From assembly GCA_964244725.1 (NCBI GenBank), contig CAXTJQ010000002.1, positions 186,001 through 250,000 of the forward strand: DNA of 64,000 nucleotides, written 5' to 3'. Origin of the DNA: Kumtagia sp964244725. Lineage in GTDB: Bacteria; Pseudomonadota; Alphaproteobacteria; Rhizobiales; Rhizobiaceae. Within the stretch, counting starts at the first letter, position 1, and every line of letters begins with the position of its first letter. The translations under genes were made by a program, and so were the position numbers. The notes beneath the pieces were generated by a model. It saw only the letters and a list, made by a program, of their open reading frames with translations, searched no databases and was not told where the DNA came from. Of the stretch, positions 26,260 to 34,765 are shown one piece after another.

Positions 26260-27372
26260 ATGACCTTCCGCCTCGCCACATTCAACGTCGAAAACCTGAT
26301 GAACCGCTTCGATTTCAGCGGCTTTCGCGACCGTTCGAACATAGACCGCACGCTGGCGCTGTTCCAGATCAAGGACGAGGCGGAATACCGCGCGCTCGAA
26401 GCCGCGCGCACCATATCGCATACCGACGATACGAGGCAGTTGACGGCGCTGGCGGTCGCGGCGACCCACGCCGACATCCTCTGCCTGCAGGAGGTCGACA
26501 ATATCGAGGCGCTGCGCGCGTTCGAATACGGCTACCTCTTCAAGATGATCGGCGAAGGCTACAAGCTCAAATTCACCACGACCGGCAACGACATGCGCGG
26601 CATCGACGTGGCGGTCATTCTGCGCGAGCAGACGCATGAAGGCCTGCCGATCGCCTTCGTCAACCTGACCACGCACGCGGCGCTGACCTTCGAGGAGGCG
26701 GGGCTGTATTCGCACGCGGTCGCCGCCGCCGGCTTCCAGCCGCACGAACGCATTTTCCGCCGCGACTGCCTGGAGATCGACCTCACCATCGGCGGCGCGC
26801 CGTTCACGCTTTACGGCGTGCATCTGAAATCGATGGGGTCGCCGCGCGAGGGCGTCGCCGGCCGCGACGTGACCATGGCGTTGCGCGTCGCCGAAGCGAG
26901 CGCGATCCGGGGGATCGTCGAGGCGCGGTTCGGCAGACACGACGCGGCATCGAAGAACTGGGCGATCTGCGGCGACTTCAACGATTACCGCCAGCGGATC
27001 ATGGTCAGCGGCGACGACCGAACCGGATATGAGTTTTCGGTCGTGGACGAGACGGTCTCCGGGCTCGATATTCTCTTGGCCGACGGGTTCGCGGTGAACG
27101 CGGTCGAGCGGCGGCCAGCACTCGAGCGCTGGACGCTCTACCATACACGCGGGCCGCGGGAGCGGCATCTCTGCCAGCTCGACTACATCCTGCTGTCGCC
27201 CGCTTTGGCCAAACGTAATCCGACCGCCGTTCCCGACATCATTCGGAACGGACAGCCCTATCGGACGATCTTCCCGCCAGGCCAGGAAACGCCGCGCTTC
27301 CCGCGCGTCGGCTGGGACAGGCCGAAAGCGTCCGACCATTGCCCGGTCGCGATCTCGCTCAATCTCGGCTGA
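26260..27372 (+). CDS. Endonuclease/exonuclease/phosphatase-fold hydrolase
   Basis: 370-aa EEP-superfamily protein, Mg2+-dependent, cutting phosphodiester or phosphoester bonds of unknown substrate. Conserved EEP blocks are RLATFNVENL (N-terminal Asn), LCLQEVDN (metal-binding Glu), GVHLKSM (His), ICGDFNDY (Asp/Asn) and SDHCPVAI (catalytic Asp-His). No signal peptide, so probably cytoplasmic. ATG 26260 (MTFRLATFN) is preceded by AAAGG; the frame extends to 26206. A Nudix protein starts 5 bases after the stop, suggesting a two-gene nucleotide or phosphoester hydrolase operon. Confidence 0.87.
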   Translation: MTFRLATFNVENLMNRFDFSGFRDRSNIDRTLALFQIKDEAEYRALEAARTISHTDDTRQLTALAVAATHADILCLQEVDNIEALRAFEYGYLFKMIGEGYKLKFTTTGNDMRGIDVAVILREQTHEGLPIAFVNLTTHAALTFEEAGLYSHAVAAAGFQPHERIFRRDCLEIDLTIGGAPFTLYGVHLKSMGSPREGVAGRDVTMALRVAEASAIRGIVEARFGRHDAASKNWAICGDFNDYRQRIMVSGDDRTGYEFSVVDETVSGLDILLADGFAVNAVERRPALERWTLYHTRGPRERHLCQLDYILLSPALAKRNPTAVPDIIRNGQPYRTIFPPGQETPRFPRVGWDRPKASDHCPVAISLNLG

Positions 27373-27377
27373 CGCGA

Positions 27378-28091
27378 ATGGCGTTTAACCTTCCGCGCGG
27401 CCAGATCGTGCCGGTTTCCGAGATCGACGTGCGGCTGGAACCTGGCCCGCATCCGTTCGTGCTCGCCAACGCCACGGCGATTCTCGCGAACTGGGAGCGC
27501 GAGATCGCCGCAAATCCGGCGCTGTTCGACGGCGAGGTGCTGCTTTTGTCGGAAGTCGGCTATGATGACGGCAGGCTAAAAGGGCGCTGCCACGCCGTGC
27601 GCTACGCGACGCTGCTGCACTGGCGGCGCGAGCGGCCGGCCGGCGCGGAACACGCCTATGCGCATGCCGCGCTGGTTTCGAGCGACGGCGCGCTGGTGGC
27701 TATCCGCATGGGCGCGCACACCGCCAATCCGGGAAAGGTCTACTTCGCCGCCGGGTCGTTCGAGCCGGTGGATTTTCGCGATGGCCGGGTCGATGTCGAC
27801 GCCAACATGGCGCGTGAGGTTTTCGAGGAGACGGGGCTGGCGATCGGCGACGAGCCCAAGGAAGACAGCTATTTCCTGTTCTCGCAGAACGGTACCACGG
27901 TGATCTTCCGGCGCTACTTCCTCACCGAGGCCGCAGATGTGATCGCCATCCGCATCGAGGCGTTCGTTGCCGGCGAGACTGAACCGGAAATCGACGGCCC
28001 GGTCATCATCCGCTCTGCCAAAAACCTACCGGACGGCGTCGCCCTGCACATGAAGGCGATCGTGGACTGGCATTTCGGCGGGAACACGTAG
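27378..28091 (+). CDS. Nudix hydrolase-like protein
   Basis: 237-aa protein with a divergent Nudix box: REVFEETGL supplies the REUXEEXGU half, but the preceding Glu of GX5E is displaced (AGSFEP lies 20 residues ahead rather than at the standard distance). This long-spaced variant is shared by a group of alphaproteobacterial Nudix-like proteins, from memory. It would hydrolyse a nucleoside diphosphate derivative. Co-directional and 5 bases from the EEP-fold gene, so co-transcribed. Confidence 0.8.
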   Translation: MAFNLPRGQIVPVSEIDVRLEPGPHPFVLANATAILANWEREIAANPALFDGEVLLLSEVGYDDGRLKGRCHAVRYATLLHWRRERPAGAEHAYAHAALVSSDGALVAIRMGAHTANPGKVYFAAGSFEPVDFRDGRVDVDANMAREVFEETGLAIGDEPKEDSYFLFSQNGTTVIFRRYFLTEAADVIAIRIEAFVAGETEPEIDGPVIIRSAKNLPDGVALHMKAIVDWHFGGNT

Positions 28092-28102
28092 CCTGCGAAG
28101 GC

Positions 28103-29311
28103 TCACTCATGCCGTAGCGCGACGATCGGATCGAGCCGGGCGCCGCGCAGCGCGGGAAAAAAGCCGAACACCATGCCGATCAGCGCCGAGAAGCCGACCG
28201 CGAGCGCGATCACCGATAGGCTCGGCGCGAAGGGAATCGCCAGCAGCGCCGAGGCCGCGCCGGCCAGCGCCAGCCCGAGCGCGATGCCGATCAGCCCGCC
28301 GAGCAGCGACAGCACCGTCGCCTCCACCAGGAACTGCACCAGGATATGGCGCTCATGCGCGCCGATGGCGAGGCGTATGCCGATCTCGCGCGTGCGTTCT
28401 GTGACCGAGACGAGCATGATGTTCATGATGCCGATGCCGCCGACCAGCAGACTGACGCCGGCGACGGCGCCCAGCATGCCGGTCATGGTCGCGGTGGCGC
28501 TCGCCATCGCGTCGGCGATCTGCGTCATGTCGCGGACATCGAAATTGTTCTCCGCATCCGGCGCGATGCGGCGCGACTGGCGCAAGATCGTCTCGATGTC
28601 GTCCTGGACGCCGGCGGTCGCCACCCCGTCTCTCGCGGAGACGTAGATGGTGTCCACGTCGCGGTCACCGGCGATGCGTCGCTGGAAGGTCGAGAGCGGC
28701 ATCAGCACGACGTTGTCCTGGTCCTGGCCGAAACCGGACGTGCCCTTGGCCTCGAGCACGCCGATGACGCGGCAACTGATCTTGCCGACGCGGATGCTCT
28801 CGCCGTCGGGATCGCCAGCGCCGAAGAACAATGCGCGGATCGTCTGGCCGAGGACGCAGACGGCGGTTCCACTTCGTATTTCGGAATCGGTGAATTCGCG
28901 CCCCCTAACGACGGGCCAGTCGCGTACGACGAAATAATCGAGGTCGGCGCCTGTGACCTCGGCCGAGGTGTTCTGGGCCGCAAATACGATCCGAGCCGTG
29001 CTCGTCGCCGCGCCGGAGACGGCGCGGACCCGTGTGAGGGTCTTGGCCAGCGCCTCGACATCCTTGTCGCCGAGCTTGCGCGGGGTGAAAGCGGTGGAGC
29101 CGCCGCGCTCGGGGCGGGCAGGGCGGACCACCAGCAGGTTGCTGCCGAGCTTGGAAATGTCGGCCTTGACCTTCTCGGTCGTGCCGCTGCCGATCGTCAC
29201 CATGGCGATGACGGCCGCAACGCCGATGACGATGCCAAGCAGCGTCAGGAACGAGCGCAGGACGTTGCGACGCACGGAGCGCAGCGCGAGGCGGACGGTT
29301 TCAAGGAACAT
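28103..29311 (-). CDS. MacB-type ABC transporter permease
   Basis: 402-aa permease with one N-terminal helix (about 20-42, LTLLGIVIGVAAVIAM), a large periplasmic MacB_PCD domain (45-240), and three C-terminal helices with the FtsX signature GIMNIMLVSVTERTREIGIRLAIGA. It matches the permease half of MacB; the ATPase is the separate gene at 29492. With the MacA-like adaptor it should form a tripartite efflux or mechanotransmission pump for macrolide-like or peptide substrates. ATG 29311 chosen (MFLETVRLAL). It is separated from the ATPase gene by a 180-base repeat-rich gap. Confidence 0.9.
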   Translation of the reverse strand: MFLETVRLALRSVRRNVLRSFLTLLGIVIGVAAVIAMVTIGSGTTEKVKADISKLGSNLLVVRPARPERGGSTAFTPRKLGDKDVEALAKTLTRVRAVSGAATSTARIVFAAQNTSAEVTGADLDYFVVRDWPVVRGREFTDSEIRSGTAVCVLGQTIRALFFGAGDPDGESIRVGKISCRVIGVLEAKGTSGFGQDQDNVVLMPLSTFQRRIAGDRDVDTIYVSARDGVATAGVQDDIETILRQSRRIAPDAENNFDVRDMTQIADAMASATATMTGMLGAVAGVSLLVGGIGIMNIMLVSVTERTREIGIRLAIGAHERHILVQFLVEATVLSLLGGLIGIALGLALAGAASALLAIPFAPSLSVIALAVGFSALIGMVFGFFPALRGARLDPIVALRHE

Positions 29312-29344
29312 GGGGGATTGTCCTGATTGACCCGCTGCGCATGC

Positions 29345-29465
29345 CCTCGCCACCGCCTTCGGCGGTCCCGCTCCGCCGTGAACGGAGGAGGATCAGCCGT
29401 GACGTTGGATCCTTCCCTGCGAAGCGGGGGAGGAGGACCATGCGAAGCATGGCGGAGGGGGCGTG
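29345..29465. repeat. Intergenic mosaic palindromic repeat
   Basis: The gap between the MacB ATPase and permease genes contains short palindromes ACCGCC-TTC-GGCGGT (29352-29366) and CCATGC-GAA-GCATGG (29438-29452), plus CCCTGC-GAA-GCGGGG and purine-rich GGAGGAGG segments. This mixture resembles the REP/RIME-like intergenic mosaics that are abundant in rhizobial genomes. It interrupts an otherwise tight operon and could fold in RNA. Confidence 0.6.
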
Positions 29466-29491
29466 CTCGGAAAACTCTTGAGCAGGACTCA

Positions 29492-30199
29492 TCACGCCGC
29501 CTCAACCCTCAGCGTGTCGTGGGCGATGCGGCCGTCGAGGAACGACATCGTGCGGTCCGCATAGGCCGCGACATCCGGCTCGTGGGTGACCATGACGACG
29601 GTCAGGCCGAGGTCGCGGTTGAGCTCGGTCAGCAGGCCCATGATCTCGTGGGTGCGGGCGGTGTCGAGGTTGCCGGTCGGCTCGTCGGCCACCAGCAGGG
29701 CCGGGCGGGTGACGATGGCGCGGGCGATGGCGACGCGCTGCTGCTGGCCGCCGGAAAGTTCGCCCGGCGTATGATGCTCGCGGCCTTCGAGGCCGACCTG
29801 CGCCAGCGCGCGCATGGCGAGCGCGCGGCGCTCGGAGGACGGGACGCCGCGATAGACGAGCGGCAGTTCGACGTTCTCGGCCGCGGTGGTGCGGGCGAGG
29901 AGGTTGTAGCCTTGGAAAACAAAGCCGATGTAGCGGTTGCGCAGGGTCGCGCGACGGCCTCGATCGAGCCGGCCGGCGTCCGCGCCCATGAAGCCGTGGC
30001 GACCTGCGGTTGGCGCATCGAGACAGCCGACGATGTTCATCGCCGTCGATTTGCCGGACCCGGACGGCCCCATGATGGCGACGAACTCGCCGCGCGCGAT
30101 CGACAAATCGATGCCCGCCAGCGCATGCACGCGGGCCTCGCCCCGGCCGTAAGTCTTCCAGACCCTATCGAAACGGATAAGCGCGGAATCCGCCGGCAT
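29492..30199 (-). CDS. MacB-type ABC transporter ATP-binding protein
   Basis: 235-aa LolD/MacB-family ATPase. Walker A GPSGSGKST, Q-loop FVFQGYNLL, signature LSGGQQQRVAIARA, Walker B LLVADEPTGNLD and switch His (VTHEPD) are complete, so it should hydrolyse ATP. Its ATG overlaps the TGA of the MacA-like adaptor, so the two are translationally coupled. The permease lies downstream after the repeat-containing gap. No outer-membrane TolC gene is adjacent. Confidence 0.93.
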   Translation of the reverse strand: MPADSALIRFDRVWKTYGRGEARVHALAGIDLSIARGEFVAIMGPSGSGKSTAMNIVGCLDAPTAGRHGFMGADAGRLDRGRRATLRNRYIGFVFQGYNLLARTTAAENVELPLVYRGVPSSERRALAMRALAQVGLEGREHHTPGELSGGQQQRVAIARAIVTRPALLVADEPTGNLDTARTHEIMGLLTELNRDLGLTVVMVTHEPDVAAYADRTMSFLDGRIAHDTLRVEAA

Positions 30200-31542
30200 C
30201 AGCGGCGCGCCTCGCGCGCGCCGGTCACCACCTCGTCGCCCGCCGAAAGGCCCGCCAGGATTTCCGTCAGCTCGCCGTTGGTCGCACCGGTACGGACCTG
30301 CGTCGCCACTGCCGCGCCGTCCTTCAGTACATAGATCGTCCTTGTTCCGTCGGCGCGCTTGACCTCTTCCGGTCGCGGCCCGCGCCGGCCCCTGCCCATA
30401 AAGAGGCGCTGGATGCTCCAGCCGCCCGATCGGCTGACCGGAGGCGGGCTATAGCGCAATGCGGCGCTCGGAACCGTGAGCACGTCCATGGCCTCGCGGG
30501 TCACGACCGCCACCGTCGCGGTCATGCCCGGGCGCAGCAGAAGCTCGTCGTTCTTCACGTCGAGCCGCGCATCGTAGGTGACGACGCCCTCGGTGGTGAC
30601 GGACGCGAAGGACGTGTCGCGGATCGACGCGTCGAAGCGGCGGTCGGGAAATGCGTCGACGGTGAAGCGTGCGACCTGGCCCGGAAGCACCGCGCCGATG
30701 TCGGCCTCGTCGATCGCGGCCTTCAACTCCATTTTTTTGAGATCGGCGGCGATGACGAACAGGATCGGCGCCTGCAGCGAGGAGGCGACCGTCTGGCCGG
30801 GGTCGACCGAACGGGTGAGAACGATGCCGTCGATCGGCGCGTAGATCGTGCTCTTCTGAAGATCGGTCTCCTGCAGCTTCAAATCCGCTGCGGCAATGGC
30901 GACATTGGCCTGCGCGACCGCGAGCGCGCTGCCGGCCCGGTCGCGCGACGCGGTGGCCGTTTCCAGCGCCTGTTGGGCGACCATGCCGCGGCTGGACAGT
31001 TGCTGCGAGCGGGCGAGCGTCTGCCCGGCTTCCTGCAGCGTCGTGCGCGCATCGACCACGCGCGCCTCGGCGACCTTCTCCGCGGCCTTGGCGCGCTCGA
31101 CATTGGCGGCGATACGCGTCGTGTCGAGCGCGGCGAGCACGTCGCCCTTGCGTACGGCGTCGTTCTCGTCGACCGCCACGGACCGGACGACACCGGAGAG
31201 TTCGCTGGAGATGTCGACCTGGACCAGCGGCTGCAGCGTGCCGGTCGCCGAAACCTCGATGGTCAGGTCGCCGCGCGCGGCGGTCACGGTGGCATAGCCG
31301 GCGGGCGCTTCCGCCTGGCCGAACCACCAGAAATAGCCGCCCGCCAAGCCGCCGGCGACCACGATCAGGAGCAGCGCGCGCCTCAGGAAGCGGCGGAACG
31401 GACGCGGCGAGACGATCTCGGTTTCAAAGTCCGCCGCGATGGACGGCGCGGTGTCCAGTCGTGGCCGATTGACAAGTTGATCCAACGCGGACCCCAATGG
31501 AGCGAGAGTTACGGATGTCAGGTCATGCGACCCGGCATCCAT
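30199..31542 (-). CDS. MacA-like periplasmic adaptor (HlyD family)
   Basis: 447-aa membrane-fusion protein. A cytoplasmic N-terminus of ~50 residues precedes one membrane helix (about 55-75, ALLLIVVAGGLAGGYFWWF), then a lipoyl/barrel-sandwich half (VEVSATGTLQPLVQVDISSELSG-like), a coiled-coil hairpin (about 150-215), the other lipoyl half (IDGIVLTRSVDPGQTV) and beta-barrel domains. An Arg/Pro-rich insertion near residue 380 is unusual. It links the inner-membrane MacB pair to an outer-membrane channel. First gene of the operon. Confidence 0.92.
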   Translation of the reverse strand: MDAGSHDLTSVTLAPLGSALDQLVNRPRLDTAPSIAADFETEIVSPRPFRRFLRRALLLIVVAGGLAGGYFWWFGQAEAPAGYATVTAARGDLTIEVSATGTLQPLVQVDISSELSGVVRSVAVDENDAVRKGDVLAALDTTRIAANVERAKAAEKVAEARVVDARTTLQEAGQTLARSQQLSSRGMVAQQALETATASRDRAGSALAVAQANVAIAAADLKLQETDLQKSTIYAPIDGIVLTRSVDPGQTVASSLQAPILFVIAADLKKMELKAAIDEADIGAVLPGQVARFTVDAFPDRRFDASIRDTSFASVTTEGVVTYDARLDVKNDELLLRPGMTATVAVVTREAMDVLTVPSAALRYSPPPVSRSGGWSIQRLFMGRGRRGPRPEEVKRADGTRTIYVLKDGAAVATQVRTGATNGELTEILAGLSAGDEVVTGAREARR

Positions 31543-31587
31543 TTCAAGTTAATTCTGGCTCATGTTTAAATTGAGGACCATTGCGCG

Positions 31588-32493
31588 ATGCAGGGCAGAC
31601 GCTACGCCATCTACGATGTGTTCACCCGCGACCCGCTGGCCGGCAATCCACTCGCCGTCGTATTCGACTGCGGCGGACTCGACGCGGTCGCCATGCAAAA
31701 AATCGCGGGCGAGTTCAACCTGTCGGAGACGACTTTCGTGCTGGCGCCCGACAATCCGCGCCACAAAGCCCGTGTGCGCATCTTCACGCCCGGTTCCGAG
31801 TTGCCGTTCGCCGGCCATCCGACGGTCGGCACGGCCATCGCGCTGGCGGAAGCCTCGCTGATCGACGGCCCCGAAATCATGGTGATCGAGGAAGGGATCG
31901 GGCCGGTCCGATGCGCGGTCTCGACGGTCGAGGGGCTCTCATTCGCCGAATTCGATCTCGCGCGGTTGCCTGAACGGCTGGCGCTCGATGTCGAGCCGGG
32001 GGCGGTCGCCGCCGCGCTGGGGCTCGCGCCCGACGAGATCGGCTTCGATGCGCATGAAATCGCACTGTGGTCGGCGGGTGTTCCGTATGTCGCGGTTCCG
32101 GTGATGGGGCTCGCGGCGGCGCGCGAGATCGCGTTCAACAACGCCGCCTGGCTGCGGCTTGCGCCGCTCGACGCGGCTGGCAAGCCGGCGAGCGCCTATG
32201 TCTATTGCCGCGAGACGGTGGGCGTCGGCGCCTTCCACGCACGCACGTTCGTGCCCGGCTCGCCGTCCTATGAGGATCCGGCGACCGGATCGGCGGCGGC
32301 GGCCTTGGCGGGCGCGATCGTTGCGTTCGACAGGCACGGCGACGGCGCCTTGACGGTGGCGATCGAGCAAGGGATCGAGATGGGACGGCCTTCGCAGATC
32401 CGGCTCGAGATCGAGGTAAGGGCCGGCGCCATCGCCGGCGCTCGGATCGGGGGTCACGCCGTCAAGGTCGCCGCAGGCATTCTGTCCGTGTAA
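31588..32493 (+). CDS. PhzF family isomerase/epimerase-like protein
   Basis: 301-aa PhzF-fold protein with two related halves. The catalytic Glu is in NLSETTF (about residue 46), the substrate-binding block is FAGHPTVGTA, and the second half carries EDPATGSAAAAL. PhzF itself isomerises a phenazine precursor, but most homologues outside phenazine clusters are of unknown role; no phenazine genes are nearby. Divergent from the macA operon with a 45-base gap. Confidence 0.9.
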   Translation: MQGRRYAIYDVFTRDPLAGNPLAVVFDCGGLDAVAMQKIAGEFNLSETTFVLAPDNPRHKARVRIFTPGSELPFAGHPTVGTAIALAEASLIDGPEIMVIEEGIGPVRCAVSTVEGLSFAEFDLARLPERLALDVEPGAVAAALGLAPDEIGFDAHEIALWSAGVPYVAVPVMGLAAAREIAFNNAAWLRLAPLDAAGKPASAYVYCRETVGVGAFHARTFVPGSPSYEDPATGSAAAALAGAIVAFDRHGDGALTVAIEQGIEMGRPSQIRLEIEVRAGAIAGARIGGHAVKVAAGILSV

Positions 32494-32520
32494 CGCGTTT
32501 TCCTGCGCCGGCTGATTCCG

Positions 32521-32937
32521 TCAGTCGAGCCAAGCCCATGCGCAATAGCCGGAATAATCGCAGGTGTTGATCCAGTAGCTCGGCTTGTCCGCGGCTGTCC
32601 CCATCGCCGTCGCTTCGGCGCCGACCAGATCGGCCTTCGCGGCATCGGCGCCCATCGCCTTGGCGTCGGCCGCCATCTGCTTGGCGTCATACATTTTCGG
32701 GCTGTCGCCGGTTTCGCCGGTCATCGCGACGTTGCCGCTGGAGGCGATGAGGCGCGCCGCCACCAGAAGCGCGTCGCCATCCTTGGTCTGCTTGGCGATC
32801 TCAGCGAGCGCCACCGCCGTCTGGACCTTGGCGCGCGCCTCGGCCAATTCCTTGGCGCCCATTTCGGCGGCATGCGCGATTGCCAGGGAACTCAAAACGA
32901 ACGATGCGGTGAATAAAAGCGACTTCGTCAGATTCAT
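32521..32937 (-). CDS. Small secreted protein of unknown function
   Basis: 138 aa. A clear signal peptide (MNLTKSLLFTASFVLSSLAIAHAAE, cleavage after AHA) is followed by an Ala/Lys/Asp-rich helical region and a C-terminal CDYSGYCAWAWLD with two Cys that may pair. ATG 32937 follows the sequence GGGGAGAATC, a good ribosome site; the frame extends to 32991. I do not recognise a family. Probably periplasmic or cell-surface; no operon partner. Confidence 0.65.
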   Translation of the reverse strand: MNLTKSLLFTASFVLSSLAIAHAAEMGAKELAEARAKVQTAVALAEIAKQTKDGDALLVAARLIASSGNVAMTGETGDSPKMYDAKQMAADAKAMGADAAKADLVGAEATAMGTAADKPSYWINTCDYSGYCAWAWLD

Positions 32938-33017
32938 GAGATTCTCCCCTATGAGGAGGCAATTTCTAGTCGAGCCGATGGCCTCGCGCACCTATCTGAA
33001 AAGCGGATGGGCGATGC

Positions 33018-33737
33018 CTAGATCGTACCTTCAAGCACAAGGCGCGCCACCGCTTCCGTGCGGCTTCTGGTGCCCGCCTTCAGCTTGACCCGCTCGACGT
33101 GGAAGTGCGCGGTGGCGGGCGATATGCCAAGGATGACGGCGATTTCGGCATCCGTCTTGCCGGCCGCCACCCACCGCATGCAGTCGATCTCGCGGGGCGT
33201 CAGCTTGATGTCCGGGCTTGTCAGCGTTCCATGCCCCACCGCCGAATGCGTCTTGTCATGAACGGCTAAGGCTGCCGCTCGAAGAAGACCGCGCTCGACG
33301 CCGGTCAGCGACAATGGCTTCAACGACGCCATCGAGACCAGCCCCTGATAACTCGCCGGACCATGAATCGGCACTCCCATCACCTCCGTCCAGCCGTAGG
33401 CCCTGGCGGCGTCCAGCGCCCGCTTGCCCTCGACCGCGAAGCCGCGCTCGTGGGCCACCTCGCTGAGAAGAAAAGGCGACATCCGCCTGCGCGCCTCTAT
33501 CGGAAACGGATCGGCGTCGAAATAGCCGTGGGCCTCATAGAGCTCCAGCCAGTCTCGCGGCCAATTGTTGAAATAGAAACGGTAGACGCGCGTGCCGCCA
33601 ACGCCGACCCAGGCGCCCCCGGCCGCGACATCGAAGCCGAAGACCTTGATCAGGTCCAAAAAACGATCGACGACCTTTCCCGCGTCGCTTTCGATCGAGC
33701 ACAATTCGAGAAAATCCAGAGCGCTCGCGGCAACCAT
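33018..33737 (-). CDS. LuxR-type regulator with autoinducer-binding domain (solo)
   Basis: 239-aa regulator. The N-terminal autoinducer-binding domain (about 10-165) keeps WLELYEAHGYFDADP (Trp, Tyr, Asp, Pro of the acyl-homoserine-lactone pocket) and the Gly of VMGVPIHG, but SPFLLSE has Leu where most quorum sensors have Trp. The C-terminal HTH (about 175-235) is LTPREIDCMRWVAAGKTDAEIAVILGISPATAHFHVERVKLK. No luxI synthase lies nearby, so it is a LuxR solo that may respond to another ligand or to neighbours' signals. Start 33737 is tentative. Confidence 0.88.
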   Translation of the reverse strand: MVAASALDFLELCSIESDAGKVVDRFLDLIKVFGFDVAAGGAWVGVGGTRVYRFYFNNWPRDWLELYEAHGYFDADPFPIEARRRMSPFLLSEVAHERGFAVEGKRALDAARAYGWTEVMGVPIHGPASYQGLVSMASLKPLSLTGVERGLLRAAALAVHDKTHSAVGHGTLTSPDIKLTPREIDCMRWVAAGKTDAEIAVILGISPATAHFHVERVKLKAGTRSRTEAVARLVLEGTI

Positions 33738-33869
33738 TCGCCATCCATCGGCCGGGTGACAAGACGGACAGGAATGAGCAATATTTATCAGGCCACATCA
33801 AGGGGTGCTGGCGGCGCGATCGCCGGCTCCGCGAATTGCCACCGGCCCTTGATCAAGCCTTGGAACAAA

Positions 33870-33945
<76 letters not shown>

Positions 33946-34122
33946 GGAGCCGAACAACGGCTCGGCGCGATATAGCCAGCGCTACCCGGCCTGTCCACCC
34001 CCGGGACCCGCTATTGCGGACTATTTGCACGGCGCCGCCGCGAAGGGCGGACCGAGGAACCGTTAACGTCGAGGCGGCGTTCTACCGCCGGATCAACCAG
34101 CCTCTATCAGCGGAGAGTGTCG

Positions 34123-34695
34123 ATGCGAACCGTCAGCGCCATATTCGAAAGCCGCGGCGAGGCGGATGTCGCCGTGGAGGCTCTCGCCGATGCCGGCATC
34201 AAGCGCGCCGACATCAGCGTCGTCTCGCCAGAGAAGGCTTCGAGCCATGCCGCCGAAGGCGCGGGCATCGGCGCCGCTGTAGGCGGCGTCATCGCGGGCA
34301 TCGGCGCATTCGCCATTCCGGGTATCGGACCAGTGATCGGCAGCGGATGGCTTGTCGCAAGCCTGGTCGGCGCCGCCGCGGGCGGAGCGGCGGGGGGCGT
34401 TATCGGCTCGATGACGAAGGCGGGAATTCAGGAGCGCGACGCGCACGTCTATGCCGAAAGCGTCAAGCGAGGCTGCACCCTGGTCAGCGCGCTGGTGGAT
34501 GATGACCAGGGCGACATCGCACAGGCGATCCTGCGCGAGAACTCGGCGGTCGATCCCAATGAGCGCATGCGCGAATACGAAGCCTCAGGCTGGTCGAACT
34601 TCGACGACAGCGCCGACCCGTGGGATGTCGACGCCGAGGAAACCTACAAGCGTCGGGAGGATCGCGATCCGGTGGTGACGCCGTATCCGCGTTGA
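34123..34695 (+). CDS. General-stress-protein-17M-like membrane protein
   Basis: 190-aa protein. The N-terminus MRTVSAIFESRGEADVAVEALADAGIKRADISVVS resembles the GSP17M/heat-induced YflT-like fold, followed by a Gly/Ala-rich glycine-zipper membrane segment (about 45-105, with GAGIGAAVGGVIAGIGAFAIPGIG), a second alpha/beta segment and an acidic tail. Such proteins are typically induced under general or osmotic stress; the role is unknown. ATG 34123 is preceded by GGAG at 8 bases; GTG 34117 is the alternative. A terminator-like hairpin follows. Confidence 0.75.
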   Translation: MRTVSAIFESRGEADVAVEALADAGIKRADISVVSPEKASSHAAEGAGIGAAVGGVIAGIGAFAIPGIGPVIGSGWLVASLVGAAAGGAAGGVIGSMTKAGIQERDAHVYAESVKRGCTLVSALVDDDQGDIAQAILRENSAVDPNERMREYEASGWSNFDDSADPWDVDAEETYKRREDRDPVVTPYPR

Positions 34696-34719
34696 CCCAT
34701 CGTCGAGTCGACTGCATGG

Positions 34720-34746
34720 AAAGACCCGGCGGCAAACCGGGCCTTT
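34720..34746. terminator. Terminator between convergent stress gene and gguB
   Basis: AGACCCGG (34722-34729), loop CGGCAAA, CCGGGCCT (34737-34744) form an 8-bp stem with one G-U type pair, followed by TT on the plus strand and flanked by AAA/TTT. It sits between two convergent genes and probably stops both. Confidence 0.6.
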
Positions 34747-34765
34747 CGCGGGTCAAACGATCGCT

